Positions 36,383 to 45,235 of a stretch of 64,000 nt of DNA are shown here, one piece after another. The translations under genes and the position numbers were made by a program. The DNA comes from Streptomyces sp. NBC_01498. Lineage in GTDB: Bacteria > Actinomycetota > Actinomycetes > Streptomycetales > Streptomycetaceae. Location: the NCBI RefSeq assembly GCF_036327775.1, contig NZ_CP109598.1, positions 2,294,001 through 2,358,000 of the forward strand, given 5' to 3'. The notes under the pieces were generated by a model. That model saw nothing but the letters and a program-made list of their open reading frames with translations. It had not been told where the DNA came from and did no database searches. How positions within the stretch are numbered: the stretch's first letter is position 1; each line of letters starts with the position of its first letter.

Positions 36383-36817
36383 TCACGCCAGCTCGCCGGA
36401 GGCCCGGAGATCGTCGAAGAGAAGCTGGTCGACGGGGGCGACCCGGTCCCGGTCGGCGTAGCCGAGCCAGCGGATCTCCTCGATCTCGTTGCTGGCCGCC
36501 GGGGTGCCCGTGTAGTCGCCGGAGTAGCAGCTCATCCGGACGAGATCGCCCTCGGGCCGGTCGTGGGCCTGGGCCTCGTACGTCCCCAGATGCACCGCCG
36601 TGGCGGGGAGGACGGCCACGTCAATCTCTTCCCCGACCTCGCGCAGCAGGGTCTCCAGGTCGGTCTCGGCGCCTTCACGCTTGCCGCCGGGGATGTAGAA
36701 GACATCCTTGCCCCGGGAACGGGCGCAGAGGATTCTGCCCCGCTCCACCCGGACCCAGGCGACCGTGTCGATCAAGACCGTCGTGGCCGCGCCGTCCGCA
36801 ATCCCACCGTCACTCAT
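36383..36817 (-). CDS. Nudix hydrolase
   Basis: This is a 144-residue cytoplasmic hydrolase of nucleoside-diphosphate-linked compounds. The Nudix box is GGKREGAETDLETLLREVGE followed by EI, residues about 44-66. It holds the GX5EX7REVGEE core with the metal-binding glutamates; the final Gly of the consensus is Asp. A beta strand VAWVRVERGRILCARSRGKD precedes it. The start at 36817 is the only ATG giving the full fold, with a weak ribosome site. The substrate (8-oxo-dGTP, ADP-ribose or others) cannot be judged. It stands alone on the minus strand. Confidence 0.88.
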   Translation of the reverse strand: MSDGGIADGAATTVLIDTVAWVRVERGRILCARSRGKDVFYIPGGKREGAETDLETLLREVGEEIDVAVLPATAVHLGTYEAQAHDRPEGDLVRMSCYSGDYTGTPAASNEIEEIRWLGYADRDRVAPVDQLLFDDLRASGELA

Positions 36818-36878
36818 GCGCCGGAGCGTAACCCGCGCCCCGGTACGTGATCCACCCCGGCGGCCGGAGAAAAGCAGG

Positions 36879-37058
36879 TCAGCGGGTGGTCTGCTGAAGG
36901 CGCTCCACCAGATAGGACTGGCCGTGCCCCCGGGCGCCGAAACCGTCGGCGACCTTCTGGGCCTCGTCCTTGGTGGCGTACCGGCCGACGCGGTACCGGT
37001 TGCCGTTCCCGTCCTGACATATGACCAGCCAAGGGAGCCCGGCTCCGACGTCGGTCAT
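36879..37058 (-). CDS. Small SPOR-like protein
   Basis: This is a 59-residue protein. The ATG at 37058 follows GGGAGGGG at good spacing, so the longer open frame to 37205 is rejected. The sequence (LPWLVICQDGNGNRYRVGRY, then ATKDEAQKVADGFGARGHGQ, then SYLVERL) looks like a minimal SPOR or similar beta-alpha-beta domain that is widespread as a tiny Streptomyces protein. There is no signal peptide. Function is unknown; SPOR domains elsewhere bind denuded peptidoglycan, which would need export. Confidence 0.6.
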   Translation of the reverse strand: MTDVGAGLPWLVICQDGNGNRYRVGRYATKDEAQKVADGFGARGHGQSYLVERLQQTTR

Positions 37059-37325
37059 CGCGCCCCTCCCGCCCACAGCCCGCACCGCTCGGCCGATCTC
37101 CTGGAAACCCCGATCCGCATATGCCCGAGCGTACGCCTGACCTTCACTCAGCGGATGCGGGAGGCCACAAGGAGGTACACATCTGGCCATGACAAGGCAG
37201 GGCACGGTGCGGGGCGCGGATGTATGCGCTCGTCATCTTCCGTCGCCCGCGCACCAGTTGAGGCGGTACGGCCCCGCCCCGGGAACCGGAGCGCGACGGA
37301 CCGGCCCGCCCGCGCACGCCGGCCG

Positions 37326-38078
37326 TCATTTGACCGGAAGGTGGTAGGCGACGCGGTAGCGGTCCGCCGGGACGACCACGTCGGCCGTCTCGACCGCGCG
37401 GCCCGACGCGTAGTACGTCCGCTCCACCACCATCACGACATGGCCGGGCACCCCGCCGAGCGACAGGAGTTCGTCCGCCAGTCCGGGCCGGGCACCCACC
37501 TCCTCCACGACGTTGTCCACCACGACACCGATGGCCGCCATCCGCTCCACCACCCCGCGCCCGCCGAGCGGCCCCTCCTCGGGGAGCATCACCGGCGTCC
37601 GCCCCGTGACCTCCAGCGGCTCCCAGGACGTGGAGAGCATCATCGGCTCCCCGGCGTCCCGGAAGACGTAGCGCGTCCGCATCGCCGGATCCCCCGGCTC
37701 TATTCCCAGCCGCGCCGCGATCTCCGGCGCCACCTCGTCGCGGTCGCTGCTCGACTCCCACGTACCGCTCACCCCCACCTCGGCCTGCTCCTGCCGGAAG
37801 GAACTGGCGCCGGACAGGGGCAGATACCCGGACCGCGCGATCCGCCGGGGCACGGGCCGCTCCCGGACGTACGTGCCGGACCCCGAACGGCCCTCGACGA
37901 GCCCCTCCGCCATGAGCACCTTGCGGGCTTCCAGAGCGACGGTGTCGGAGACGCCGTACTCCTGGCGTATCCGGGCCTGCGAGGGCAGCCGGGTGTTCGG
38001 TGGCAGGGCACCGTCGACGATCTTCCGCCGCAGATCACCGGCGACGCGCAGATAGGCCGGCTGCTCACCGAACGCCAC
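37326..38078 (-). CDS. GntR/HutC-family transcriptional regulator with UTRA domain
   Basis: This is a 250-residue regulator. The GTG at 38078 follows GGGGGAG about 8 bases upstream and yields the canonical N-terminus VAFGEQPAYLRVAGDLRRKI. The winged helix covers residues 8-72 (LPSQARIRQEYGVSDTVALE). The UTRA ligand-binding domain covers about 90-245 (FRDAGEPMMLSTSWEPLEVT, HVVMVVERTYYASGRAVETA, ADRYRVAYHL at the end). It stands alone; no obvious sugar or amino acid target gene adjoins it. It may be a regulator of the type often found near integrated elements in Streptomyces, but this is only a possibility. Confidence 0.88.
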   Translation of the reverse strand: MAFGEQPAYLRVAGDLRRKIVDGALPPNTRLPSQARIRQEYGVSDTVALEARKVLMAEGLVEGRSGSGTYVRERPVPRRIARSGYLPLSGASSFRQEQAEVGVSGTWESSSDRDEVAPEIAARLGIEPGDPAMRTRYVFRDAGEPMMLSTSWEPLEVTGRTPVMLPEEGPLGGRGVVERMAAIGVVVDNVVEEVGARPGLADELLSLGGVPGHVVMVVERTYYASGRAVETADVVVPADRYRVAYHLPVK

Positions 38079-38476
38079 AGGGCCACTCCCCCAACAGGTT
38101 GACAGACAGCGACACTCTGGCAACCGTTGGTTGTCGGCCGCAAGCATGGGCCAGTGATTCACCCTGAGGTGACGACGGGGGGCGGGGCGACCGCCGACCC
38201 GCACAAACCCTTGCCCTTCTCGATTGCTTTGTCCCGGTCGTGGCCGACTCCGGCCACAACAAGGAACAGAGGGAGAACGGAAGAGGCAACGGGCAACCCC
38301 GCCGAACCTCGATTTCCAAGACGCACCTCGTGCCAAACTCGCTCTCGGATGCGAAGCGAAACAACTCCGTCACGAAGGGTGTTCGCCGTCGGCCTTCGTG
38401 GAGGTCGCCGAACGTCGAACGGAGGCCCCGTGAGGGCGCACGGCTCTCACGGTCGCCATTCAAGGGGAGGTCAGAG
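38079..38476. other. Divergent gap between GntR and XRE regulators
   Basis: There is no supported gene. The stretch is less GC-rich than its surroundings (38220-38400) and contains an imperfect hairpin near 38236-38260 (GTGGCC/GGCCAC arms). It must hold both promoters, but none matches consensus clearly. Confidence 0.45.
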
Positions 38477-39721
38477 ATGAGTAAAACCTTGCAATTTGGC
38501 CCGGAACTTCGTCGACTACGACAGGAAGCGGGGCTCACCCTGACCGAGTTCTCCGTGGCTCTCAACTACGACAAGGGGCACCTCAGCAAGGTCGAATGCG
38601 GGAAGCGTTCCGCGTCCCCCGAACTGGCCCTGCGGTGCGATGCGTTCCTCGGCGCGAACGGTGAGCTGCGGAGCCTGGTCGTCCGCCCCGAGACCGGCTC
38701 GGACACCAGCGATACCCCTTCCACCCCGAGCCTCTCGCGCGTGGGGCGCCGGGCGGTCCTCGCGGTGGGTACGGGATCGGTGATCGGCCTCGGGCTGAGA
38801 CTCGGTGGTCAGACATCCGCTGCCGTCGACGCTCTCCTTCCGTCCTTCCGAGTGCAGTTCGACCAGTTGCGCAAGCTGGGCCAGTCCACCGCCCCGAAGG
38901 TCCTGCTTCCTCTGCTGGAGACGCAGACGCGTACGGTCGCCGGGCTCGCCGCCGACGCCGCGTCCGCCACTCGGGTCCCCGCACTCCTGCTCGCCTCGCG
39001 GTTCGCGGAGTTCACCGGCTGGATGGCCCAAGAATCCGGCGACAGCGACGCGGCACTCGGCTGGACCGCCGAGGCCGCCGAACTGGCACGCGCCGGGGGC
39101 GATCCGCACCTCGGTTCCTACGCGCTCGTGCGACGCGCCCTGGTCACGTTCTACGGCGGCGACGCCGCGGGCACCATCGCCCTGGCCCGCCGGGCCCAGA
39201 GCGACCAACTCCCGCCGCGCATCAGGGGACTCGCGGCGCAACGGGAGGCGCAGGGACACGCGCTCGCCGGTGACGAGCGCGACTGCCTCCGCAGCCTCGA
39301 CAGGGCGCGCGCGCTGCTCGACAGCGACGACGCCCGCAGTGGCTCCGAGCCGGTGATCGGGACCACCCACGTGAGTGATCCGGCGGCGATGACGACCGGC
39401 TGGTGCATGTACGACCTCGGTCGCCCCAAGGCCGCCGCCGAGATCCTCGACCGGGAGTGCCGCCGCCTCCCTTCGCACGCGATGCGAACCCGCGCCCGGT
39501 ACGGCTTCCGCAGGTCCTTGGCGCACGCCGCCTCCGGAGAGGTCGAGCACGCGTGCATGATCGCCGGGGAACTCCTGGGCGTCATGCCGGCCGTGCCGTC
39601 GGCAACGGTGAACAGCGACGTCAGGCGTCTGGCACGGGAACTCTCCCGGTTCCGGAGCAGCCGGGCCGTACGCGATCTGCAACCGGCGCTGGCACGGGCG
39701 CTTGCCCCCGCGCACGACTGA
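38477..39721 (+). CDS. XRE-family helix-turn-helix protein with TPR-like C-terminus
   Basis: This is a 414-residue protein. The ATG at 38477 follows AAGGGGAGG at six bases, so the longer open frame upstream is not used. Residues 9-60 form an XRE helix-turn-helix (LRRLRQEAGLTLTEFSVALN, YDKGHLSKVECGKR). Near residues 93-112 a short RRAVLAVGTGSVIGLGL stretch resembles a twin-arginine or membrane-like segment, as seen in many Streptomyces relatives. The remainder is helical and TPR-like (ALLLASRFAEFTGWMAQESG, ALVRRALVTFYGGDAAGTIA). Such proteins are abundant in the genus and poorly understood. It precedes the TIR operon by about 320 bases on the same strand; a regulatory link is possible but unproven. 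Confidence 0.8.
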   Translation: MSKTLQFGPELRRLRQEAGLTLTEFSVALNYDKGHLSKVECGKRSASPELALRCDAFLGANGELRSLVVRPETGSDTSDTPSTPSLSRVGRRAVLAVGTGSVIGLGLRLGGQTSAAVDALLPSFRVQFDQLRKLGQSTAPKVLLPLLETQTRTVAGLAADAASATRVPALLLASRFAEFTGWMAQESGDSDAALGWTAEAAELARAGGDPHLGSYALVRRALVTFYGGDAAGTIALARRAQSDQLPPRIRGLAAQREAQGHALAGDERDCLRSLDRARALLDSDDARSGSEPVIGTTHVSDPAAMTTGWCMYDLGRPKAAAEILDRECRRLPSHAMRTRARYGFRRSLAHAASGEVEHACMIAGELLGVMPAVPSATVNSDVRRLARELSRFRSSRAVRDLQPALARALAPAHD

Positions 39722-40043
39722 CCGACTCCACGACCTGACAACGAGTCGAGCAGCCCGGCTCGCTGGACCGCCCGGCCCCTCCGGGCCCGCGCATCCCGCG
39801 ACTGCCGGCGGAACTGTCTGCCCCCGCCCCGACGCGTCGCACCGGGCCCCGGCTTCATCGGGTCACGTACGACCGGTAACGCGCCGGGCGATGCGGCCCC
39901 ATTCGTACGCACTCCCGTGGACACGCCATGCCGTCGCACGGTCGGGACCTCATGACCCGGACGGATCGTGGCCCCGGAGTCCTGGTCCGCAGTCCCTGGG
40001 TTCGCCCGTTCACCCCTGTCTTCCTCTTACGAAGGGAACCTTT
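39722..40043. other. Gap upstream of the TIR operon
   Basis: These 322 bases hold no supported gene. The final part (40010-40040, with TTCCTCTTACGAAGGGAACC) is AT-richer and carries the ribosome site of the TIR gene. No promoter hexamers are convincing. Confidence 0.5.
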
Positions 40044-40838
40044 ATGCCCGAGGTCTTCGTCAACTACCGCACAGGCGATGAGGAATCTGCCGCGACCATG
40101 ATCGCCCGGGAGCTCATCAGGCGGTTCGGCGGCGAGCGGATCTTCTTCGCCAGCGACTCGATCGAACCCGGACACCGCTTCCCGGTGGAACTGGTCCGGG
40201 CAGTGGAGGAGTGTCAGGCGCTCCTCGCCGTGATCGGCCCGCGCTGGGCGGAGGTGCGGGGGGCCGACGGCCGCCCCGCCCTCGAAGCCGAGCAGGACTG
40301 GACCCGTCGTGAGATCCAGGCCGCGCTCGACCGCGGGATCCTGGTGATCCCCGTGCTCGTCGGAAAGGCGACACGGATCGACCCTTTCATCCTCCCGGAC
40401 GACTTGCGGGAGCTGGCGGACTGCCAGTACAGGCGGTTCGACCACCGCAACGCCGAACCGGACCTGAGGGCGCTCGGCGACGCTCTCGCCCGGCTGCTGC
40501 CCGAACTCGGCGCGGTGGACCGCGACGCCCGTGCGGCGCGAGAGCGGGTGGAGGCGGAATCGCGCGAGAAGTCGGCCCAGGAGGTCGGACACACCAGGAT
40601 GCGGACCCGTGACGTCGAGCAGCGCGTGCGCGGCGGCATCGGGAACCTCAACGGAGACCTCTCGGGCACCTTCGTCAACGAGCCTCAGGGGCCCGTGAAC
40701 ACCGGTCGGGGGCACCAGTACAACGCCCCTCACTTCCAGGGTGACAACACCGGGGTCCAGTTCACGGCGGGTGACAACAGCGGCACGGTCCATCAGCGCT
40801 TCGAGCGCGAACGCCTGCGTTCGGACGACGAGCGATGA
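40044..40838 (+). CDS. TIR-domain protein with C-terminal Asn/Gly/Gln-rich adaptor segment
   Basis: This is a 264-residue cytoplasmic protein. The ATG at 40044 has AAGGGA seven bases upstream. Residues 1-135 form a bacterial TIR domain: MPEVFVNYRTGDEESAATMI (box 1), FFASDSIEPGHRFPVELVRA, CQALLAVIGPRWAEV. An acidic/basic helix comes next (RDARAARERVEAESREKSAQ). The C-terminal 60 residues hold short Gly/Asn/Gln-rich repeats (GNLNGDLSGTFVNEPQ, GPVNTGRGHQYN, GDNTGVQFTAGDNSGTVHQ). Part of this segment recurs at the N-terminus of the next protein. TIR domains in bacteria often cleave NAD in antiphage abortive infection; catalysis here is not shown. The stop overlaps the next start (ATGA). Confidence 0.85.
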   Translation: MPEVFVNYRTGDEESAATMIARELIRRFGGERIFFASDSIEPGHRFPVELVRAVEECQALLAVIGPRWAEVRGADGRPALEAEQDWTRREIQAALDRGILVIPVLVGKATRIDPFILPDDLRELADCQYRRFDHRNAEPDLRALGDALARLLPELGAVDRDARAARERVEAESREKSAQEVGHTRMRTRDVEQRVRGGIGNLNGDLSGTFVNEPQGPVNTGRGHQYNAPHFQGDNTGVQFTAGDNSGTVHQRFERERLRSDDER

Positions 40839-42826
40839 CCGAGCGGGACGGCGTCACCGTCAACGATCCGCGTGGCCCGGTGAACAACGGCGTGGGATCC
40901 CAGTACGTCTTCTACGGTGACGGCCCGGACTGGATGATCCGCAAAGGGGTCGGGTCCCTCCGGATCGTCCGCGAGGACCGGATGCGTCTGGCCGACCGGT
41001 TCGCCCCGCCGGCGGGCTATCGCATCGCCGCCGACCACCTGGAGAAGCCGGGGTCGGTGGTGCTGCTGGAGGCCCCACCCGGCAGTGGCCGCCGCGCCGC
41101 GGCGATCATGCTGCTGCACGAGCTCGGTGGGGACGGGGACGCAGACCAGGAGGCGGTCCGGTTCGAGGAGCTTCCCGCCGCGGGCAACGAGAAAGGCGCG
41201 GATCCTCTCGCCCCCGGGGTGGGGGACCGCTTCCTCCTCGACCTCTCCGGCATCGCCGACGAAGGGGTGTACGCGGAGGCCAAGAGCCGTCTGGCCATGC
41301 ACCGCTCACAGGTCCAGGAGGCGGGGGCCCACATGGTCGTCGTCCTGCCATCGGGCATGGAGCACGCCCACGCGCCGGAACTCGTACCGGACACGGTGAC
41401 GCTGGGACGCCCCCGGGGCATCGCCGTGGTCACCCGGCACCTCCGTATGGACCGAATGGCCTTCCGCCCCGCAGACCTTGGAGGCGCCGATCTCCAGCGT
41501 CTCTGTGACCGCTCTCCCATGCGGGAACTGGCACGGCTCACGGGGTTGGTGAGGGCCGCTCGCGACAGCGGACGGTTCGGCGCCGACTTCGCGGGGTGGC
41601 TCGACCACGCGATGCACGCGGTAACCGACCGCGCCGGCGAGGTGGGCCGACAGGTGACCGCGGTCCGCTCCGCGCCCGAGCGAGCCCTGCTGCTCGCGAC
41701 GGCGCTGTTCGAGGAGGCCCGCGCCGACACCGTCTACGAGGCTTGGCACGGTCTGATGAGGACGGTGAGGCACGCGGAAGAAACGGCGACCGAGCTCGGA
41801 CGGATGGATTTCGGGGAGCGGTTGACGGCTCTCGAGATCGAGCGGGGCGCGGACGGACGACTCCGCTTCCGTCGGCTGGCCTACGCCGACGCGGTACGAA
41901 CGTACTTCTGGACGAACTTTCCCGGGGTGCGTGACGACCTCAAGAACTGGATCGGTCGTGCCGCGGGGCTGCACGGCCTGAGCGCCGACGACCGGATGAA
42001 CGTCGTCGTCCGCTTCGGTGAGCGGTCACTGGCAGTCGGGCGGCCCGACCACCTCTTCGATCTCGTGGTGCGCTGGGCGGACGGCGCGACCGGGGGGTCC
42101 CTCGACCCGCGAGCCGTGGCCGCGCTCGAACTCGGTCTCAGTCACGAGAGGTTCGGGGGATGGTTCCGCAAGCGTATGTATGACTGTGCAAGGTCCGGTC
42201 CCTTGTCGGACGGCCTCTCCCGCGTCCTGACCACCGCCTGTCTCCAGAGTCTCGGCGCCACGCACCCGGATCAGGCACTGGTGCGACTCCACCACCTCGC
42301 CGTACGGAAGGGGGAGGCGGCACTCAAGGCCAAGAAGACACTTCTCGACCTCGCCGCCCGCGACCGTCGGCTCTTCCGGTTACTGATCGACCGCCTGCGG
42401 GACCGGATACGCCGGTCGCCTCACGGCTCCGATCCCCATCTCCGGCTGCTCACGGAGCTGTTGAGGAGCGACCGGACACCGGACCCGCCGCCGTGGCCGG
42501 ACCTGTTCCTGGGTTGGGAAGCGGTCTTCTCCCAGTCGCCTACGGAGCTCTGGAACCCGCTGGTGAGCAGCTGGCTGAACGCCGTGGTGGGCGACAGCGC
42601 GCGGGAGATGGCGCTGAGCGTGATGGTCGGGGCTACGCGCGACAACCCGGCCGCTCTCCACCGTCTCTATGCCATCGCGTGCGAGTGGGCGGGGCCCACG
42701 CCCCACCCGTCCCGGGCGGCCGTCGCCGCCCTCTGCTGGCAGCATATCGACCACGCGCAGTACGCCCGCACGGAGAGTGCCGAGCGTGCGGGCACCGGCC
42801 ACCGGACCACGGAAGAGGAACGATGA
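40835..42826 (+). CDS. Putative STAND-like regulator with degenerate P-loop, partner of the TIR protein
   Basis: This is a 663-residue protein, translationally coupled to the TIR gene. Residues 8-24 (VTVNDPRGPVNNGVGSQY) repeat the Asn/Gly motif of the TIR protein. Near residue 75 is a P-loop-like LLEAPPGSGRRAAAIMLLHE, where Walker A has Arg in place of the catalytic Lys. A possible Walker B is RFLLDLSGIAD near 135. The rest is largely alpha-helical with Arg/Asp-rich repeats (for example ARDRRLFRLLIDRLRDRIRR) and no family I recognise. There is no signal or membrane segment. I infer a sensor or scaffold that controls the TIR effector. Start and end are fixed by overlaps with both neighbours. 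Confidence 0.7.
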   Translation: MTERDGVTVNDPRGPVNNGVGSQYVFYGDGPDWMIRKGVGSLRIVREDRMRLADRFAPPAGYRIAADHLEKPGSVVLLEAPPGSGRRAAAIMLLHELGGDGDADQEAVRFEELPAAGNEKGADPLAPGVGDRFLLDLSGIADEGVYAEAKSRLAMHRSQVQEAGAHMVVVLPSGMEHAHAPELVPDTVTLGRPRGIAVVTRHLRMDRMAFRPADLGGADLQRLCDRSPMRELARLTGLVRAARDSGRFGADFAGWLDHAMHAVTDRAGEVGRQVTAVRSAPERALLLATALFEEARADTVYEAWHGLMRTVRHAEETATELGRMDFGERLTALEIERGADGRLRFRRLAYADAVRTYFWTNFPGVRDDLKNWIGRAAGLHGLSADDRMNVVVRFGERSLAVGRPDHLFDLVVRWADGATGGSLDPRAVAALELGLSHERFGGWFRKRMYDCARSGPLSDGLSRVLTTACLQSLGATHPDQALVRLHHLAVRKGEAALKAKKTLLDLAARDRRLFRLLIDRLRDRIRRSPHGSDPHLRLLTELLRSDRTPDPPPWPDLFLGWEAVFSQSPTELWNPLVSSWLNAVVGDSAREMALSVMVGATRDNPAALHRLYAIACEWAGPTPHPSRAAVAALCWQHIDHAQYARTESAERAGTGHRTTEEER

Positions 42827-44166
42827 AACACCGCTTTTCCAGCCTGCTGTTCGTCGCCCTCTGCGGCCTCGCACCGGCTGTACTCGGAAGCGCCCTGAAC
42901 TGGTCGGCGTGGCTGTGGGGCTTCATGTCCATGGTCACGGCCTCGGGCTCCCTGCTGATCGTGATGACGGTACTCAGCGGTGGGCGCACGCCGGCCGGTC
43001 CGTACGAGCCCGGGGAATCCGAGCCGCTCGCGGCGCCCGCCGAGCAGCCGTACCAGGAGACGCGGGTGATCGACGCGGCGCTGCCGAGCGCGACGGACGG
43101 CTACGACTTCCTCTTCTCCGCGACCGTGTGGTGGCGGCCGGTCCCCGAGCACGCCAATCGGTCCAGCGACGCCTCGTCGGCCCTCGCCGTGTCCTCGGTC
43201 ATCAGCCGGGCCTTGGAAATCGTCCGCCACGAGAATCCCGGCCGGGCGAGCTTCGCGCGGTACCTCCTGGAGGGCGAGCTGGGTGTGCTGCTCCCGGACC
43301 GGAGTGGACGGGTGAAGGCCCTGGCGGCCGATGTGACTCTGACCCTCACGCTCGCCGACCGCGAGCGCCTTCGGAAGCTGGACGACCTTCGCAAGGATGA
43401 GGAGATCTGGGAGTACGAGCGCCAGCACGAGCGCAACAAGCGGCGCTACCTGGGCGACGACGTGCTCAAGAGCGCGGGCAGTGCGGTCGTGTGGTGGCTG
43501 GCCCGTCACGAGAACGAGATCGAGAAGGCGGTCGACATGATCGGCCCGCTCGCCCAGATCACGGCGGCGGCCAACGACGAGGAGGTGCCCGAGCTCTTCC
43601 GCCACCTCCTCGTCCCGCCCGTGGGCGCGTCCGCCGGGGGGCCGCTGTGGCACGGACAGGGCCAGGGTGGGGGGACGTTCGACCGTGAGGAGGAAGTAGG
43701 GGTTGCGGATCGGCTGCTCCTGTTGCTGGCGGCGGCGGGCGTGAAGCCGGACATGGACGAGCACACGGTGCTGGTGCACCGTGTGATGCGCGGCCTGGAA
43801 GCGACCGGGCTGCACGAGGCCGCCGAGGAGATCAGACGGACCCTCCTCCCGACGCCCGAGGAGGACGGGGGCGAGGGGCCGGAGGGTGGACTCTCGGACG
43901 ACGGGGGAGCCAGCGGGCGTTGGGCCTCCGGCTCCCCGGCTCCCGAGGGCTCGCCGTTCCCCGACGCGGCCTCGCACCCGGATGCCGACGTGGGCGCGGG
44001 CACGTTCAGCCCGGGGGCGTCGGACAGCGGCACTGGCGAACGGGACCAAGGCTGGTTCGGGACGAGGGACAGTGGCGCAACGCCTCCGTACGTCTGGGAC
44101 ACCCCGCAAAGCCCGCACCCCGCCGCATCTCGCGCACGGGACGAGGACGCCGAGGGCGGGAACTGA
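42823..44166 (+). CDS. Membrane protein of the TIR operon, possibly SPFH-like
   Basis: This is a 447-residue protein whose ATG overlaps the preceding stop (ATGA). Two membrane segments lie near residues 5-24 ([20 protein letters not shown]) and 28-51. A mixed alpha/beta domain follows ([40 protein letters not shown]). A charged helix comes next ([40 protein letters not shown]). The domain followed by helix loosely resembles membrane-scaffold SPFH proteins, but I cannot confirm that. The last 100 residues are Gly/Glu/Pro/Ser-rich and disordered. It probably anchors the system at the membrane. Confidence 0.7.
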   Translation: MKHRFSSLLFVALCGLAPAVLGSALNWSAWLWGFMSMVTASGSLLIVMTVLSGGRTPAGPYEPGESEPLAAPAEQPYQETRVIDAALPSATDGYDFLFSATVWWRPVPEHANRSSDASSALAVSSVISRALEIVRHENPGRASFARYLLEGELGVLLPDRSGRVKALAADVTLTLTLADRERLRKLDDLRKDEEIWEYERQHERNKRRYLGDDVLKSAGSAVVWWLARHENEIEKAVDMIGPLAQITAAANDEEVPELFRHLLVPPVGASAGGPLWHGQGQGGGTFDREEEVGVADRLLLLLAAAGVKPDMDEHTVLVHRVMRGLEATGLHEAAEEIRRTLLPTPEEDGGEGPEGGLSDDGGASGRWASGSPAPEGSPFPDAASHPDADVGAGTFSPGASDSGTGERDQGWFGTRDSGATPPYVWDTPQSPHPAASRARDEDAEGGN

Positions 44167-44704
44167 GCAGGTAGGCGGTCGGCTCTCCGAGCTTCCCTCC
44201 GGACATCTCTCTCGACCTGAACACCTCCTGGGAAGATGCGGCCCGCGTTCCCGCACAGGCATCTCATGGGCATCCCCAGCGCGATCTCGGCACGGACAGC
44301 TCAGGGACCCGACTCCGAAGAGTCGGGTCCCTGTGAGCTGCCGATGTGGTGCGCCACCCACGTGGCGGCCGTATCGCCCGCTACACGTTGAAGCGGATTC
44401 AAGAAACGTTCCTTCAAGTGATCATATCCAGCACCGATCCAGCACCGTTGGGGTTCACCCATCACATCCAGCACATCAGGCGGTGGAGTCGCACTCCGAG
44501 GAACCTCGGGATACCGGACGCATGGCGTTCTGCAGGACCTCCCGCCAGCGATGCCAGGCGCGGGGTACGAGGTGTAATGGTGACGTCGGGTATTGGAACT
44601 GCCCGAATGACTTGGCCTCAGGCGGGGGGACGGTAGCTGGAGCCCCTTCGGTAGTGTCGGAGTGGTCCTGCCACTGGCTGCTCTCGAAGGAGATCTTCGT
44701 TCCG
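44167..44704. other. Gap between the TIR operon and the IspF-like gene
   Basis: The stretch holds the terminator listed separately and otherwise no supported gene. From about 44340 base composition drops in GC compared with the left, which may mark the edge of mobile DNA. No att repeat or tRNA could be recognised. Confidence 0.5.
44302..44333 (+). terminator. Hairpin terminator of the TIR operon
   Basis: A perfect 14-base-pair stem (44302-44315 with 44320-44333) closes on a CGAA tetraloop, 136 bases after the last gene of the operon. Confidence 0.85.
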
Positions 44705-45235
44705 ATGACGACGCCGTCTGGTGACGTTCCCCGTAGTCGCTTCCCTCTGCCTCGGATCGGGACTGGGGTGGACATCCATCCGTTTGTGGCGGGGCGGCCA
44801 TTGCGTCTTGCAGGGTTGGACTGGCCGGATGAACCTGTGGGTCTGGCTGGGGAGCCGGATGGGGACGTTGTTGTTCATGCCGCGTGCAACGCGCTGCTGA
44901 CTGCGGCGGATCTCGGCGACTTGGGCACCCATTTCGACACCTCCGCCCCGGAGTGGGAGGGTGCCGCTCCGACGGCGCTGCTGGCCGAGACTGCTCGCCT
45001 GGTCAGGGACGCCGGGTTTGAGATCGGCAATGTGTCGGTCCAGCTGATCGGAGAGCGCCCGAAGCTGGGCCCGCGTCGGTCGGAAGCCCAGAAGGTACTC
45101 GCGGCTGCGCTCGGTGCCCCGGTGTTCCTCGGCGCTGCAACTCCCGAGGGGCTGGGTTGGATCGGCCGTGGTGACGGCTTGGCGGCCGTCGCCAACGCGC
45201 TGATCGTCGAGGTGCCGAGCGCTATCGGCGGCTGA
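44705..45235 (+). CDS. Divergent stand-alone IspF-like protein
   Basis: This is a 176-residue protein resembling 2-C-methyl-D-erythritol 2,4-cyclodiphosphate synthase of the MEP pathway. Visible family features are GTGVDIHPF with the metal-binding Asp and His, [20 protein letters not shown] with the third metal His, GDLGTHF, ERPKLGP and the C-terminal [20 protein letters not shown]. The usual HSD at the start of the flexible loop is EPD here, and the Thr/Thr/Glu CDP-site is ATPEG. Active-site chemistry is therefore uncertain. AAGGAG precedes the ATG by about 11 bases. It is not next to an ispD gene, and its end overlaps by 14 bases the convergent recombinase gene. It may be cargo of a mobile element. 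Confidence 0.75.
   Translation: MTTPSGDVPRSRFPLPRIGTGVDIHPFVAGRPLRLAGLDWPDEPVGLAGEPDGDVVVHAACNALLTAADLGDLGTHFDTSAPEWEGAAPTALLAETARLVRDAGFEIGNVSVQLIGERPKLGPRRSEAQKVLAAALGAPVFLGAATPEGLGWIGRGDGLAAVANALIVEVPSAIGG

Noticed and set aside
44302..44333. Attachment site or tRNA 3' end for the integrative region
   Set aside because: The perfect inverted repeat fits a terminator for the TIR operon, and no second copy was seen that would make it an att site.
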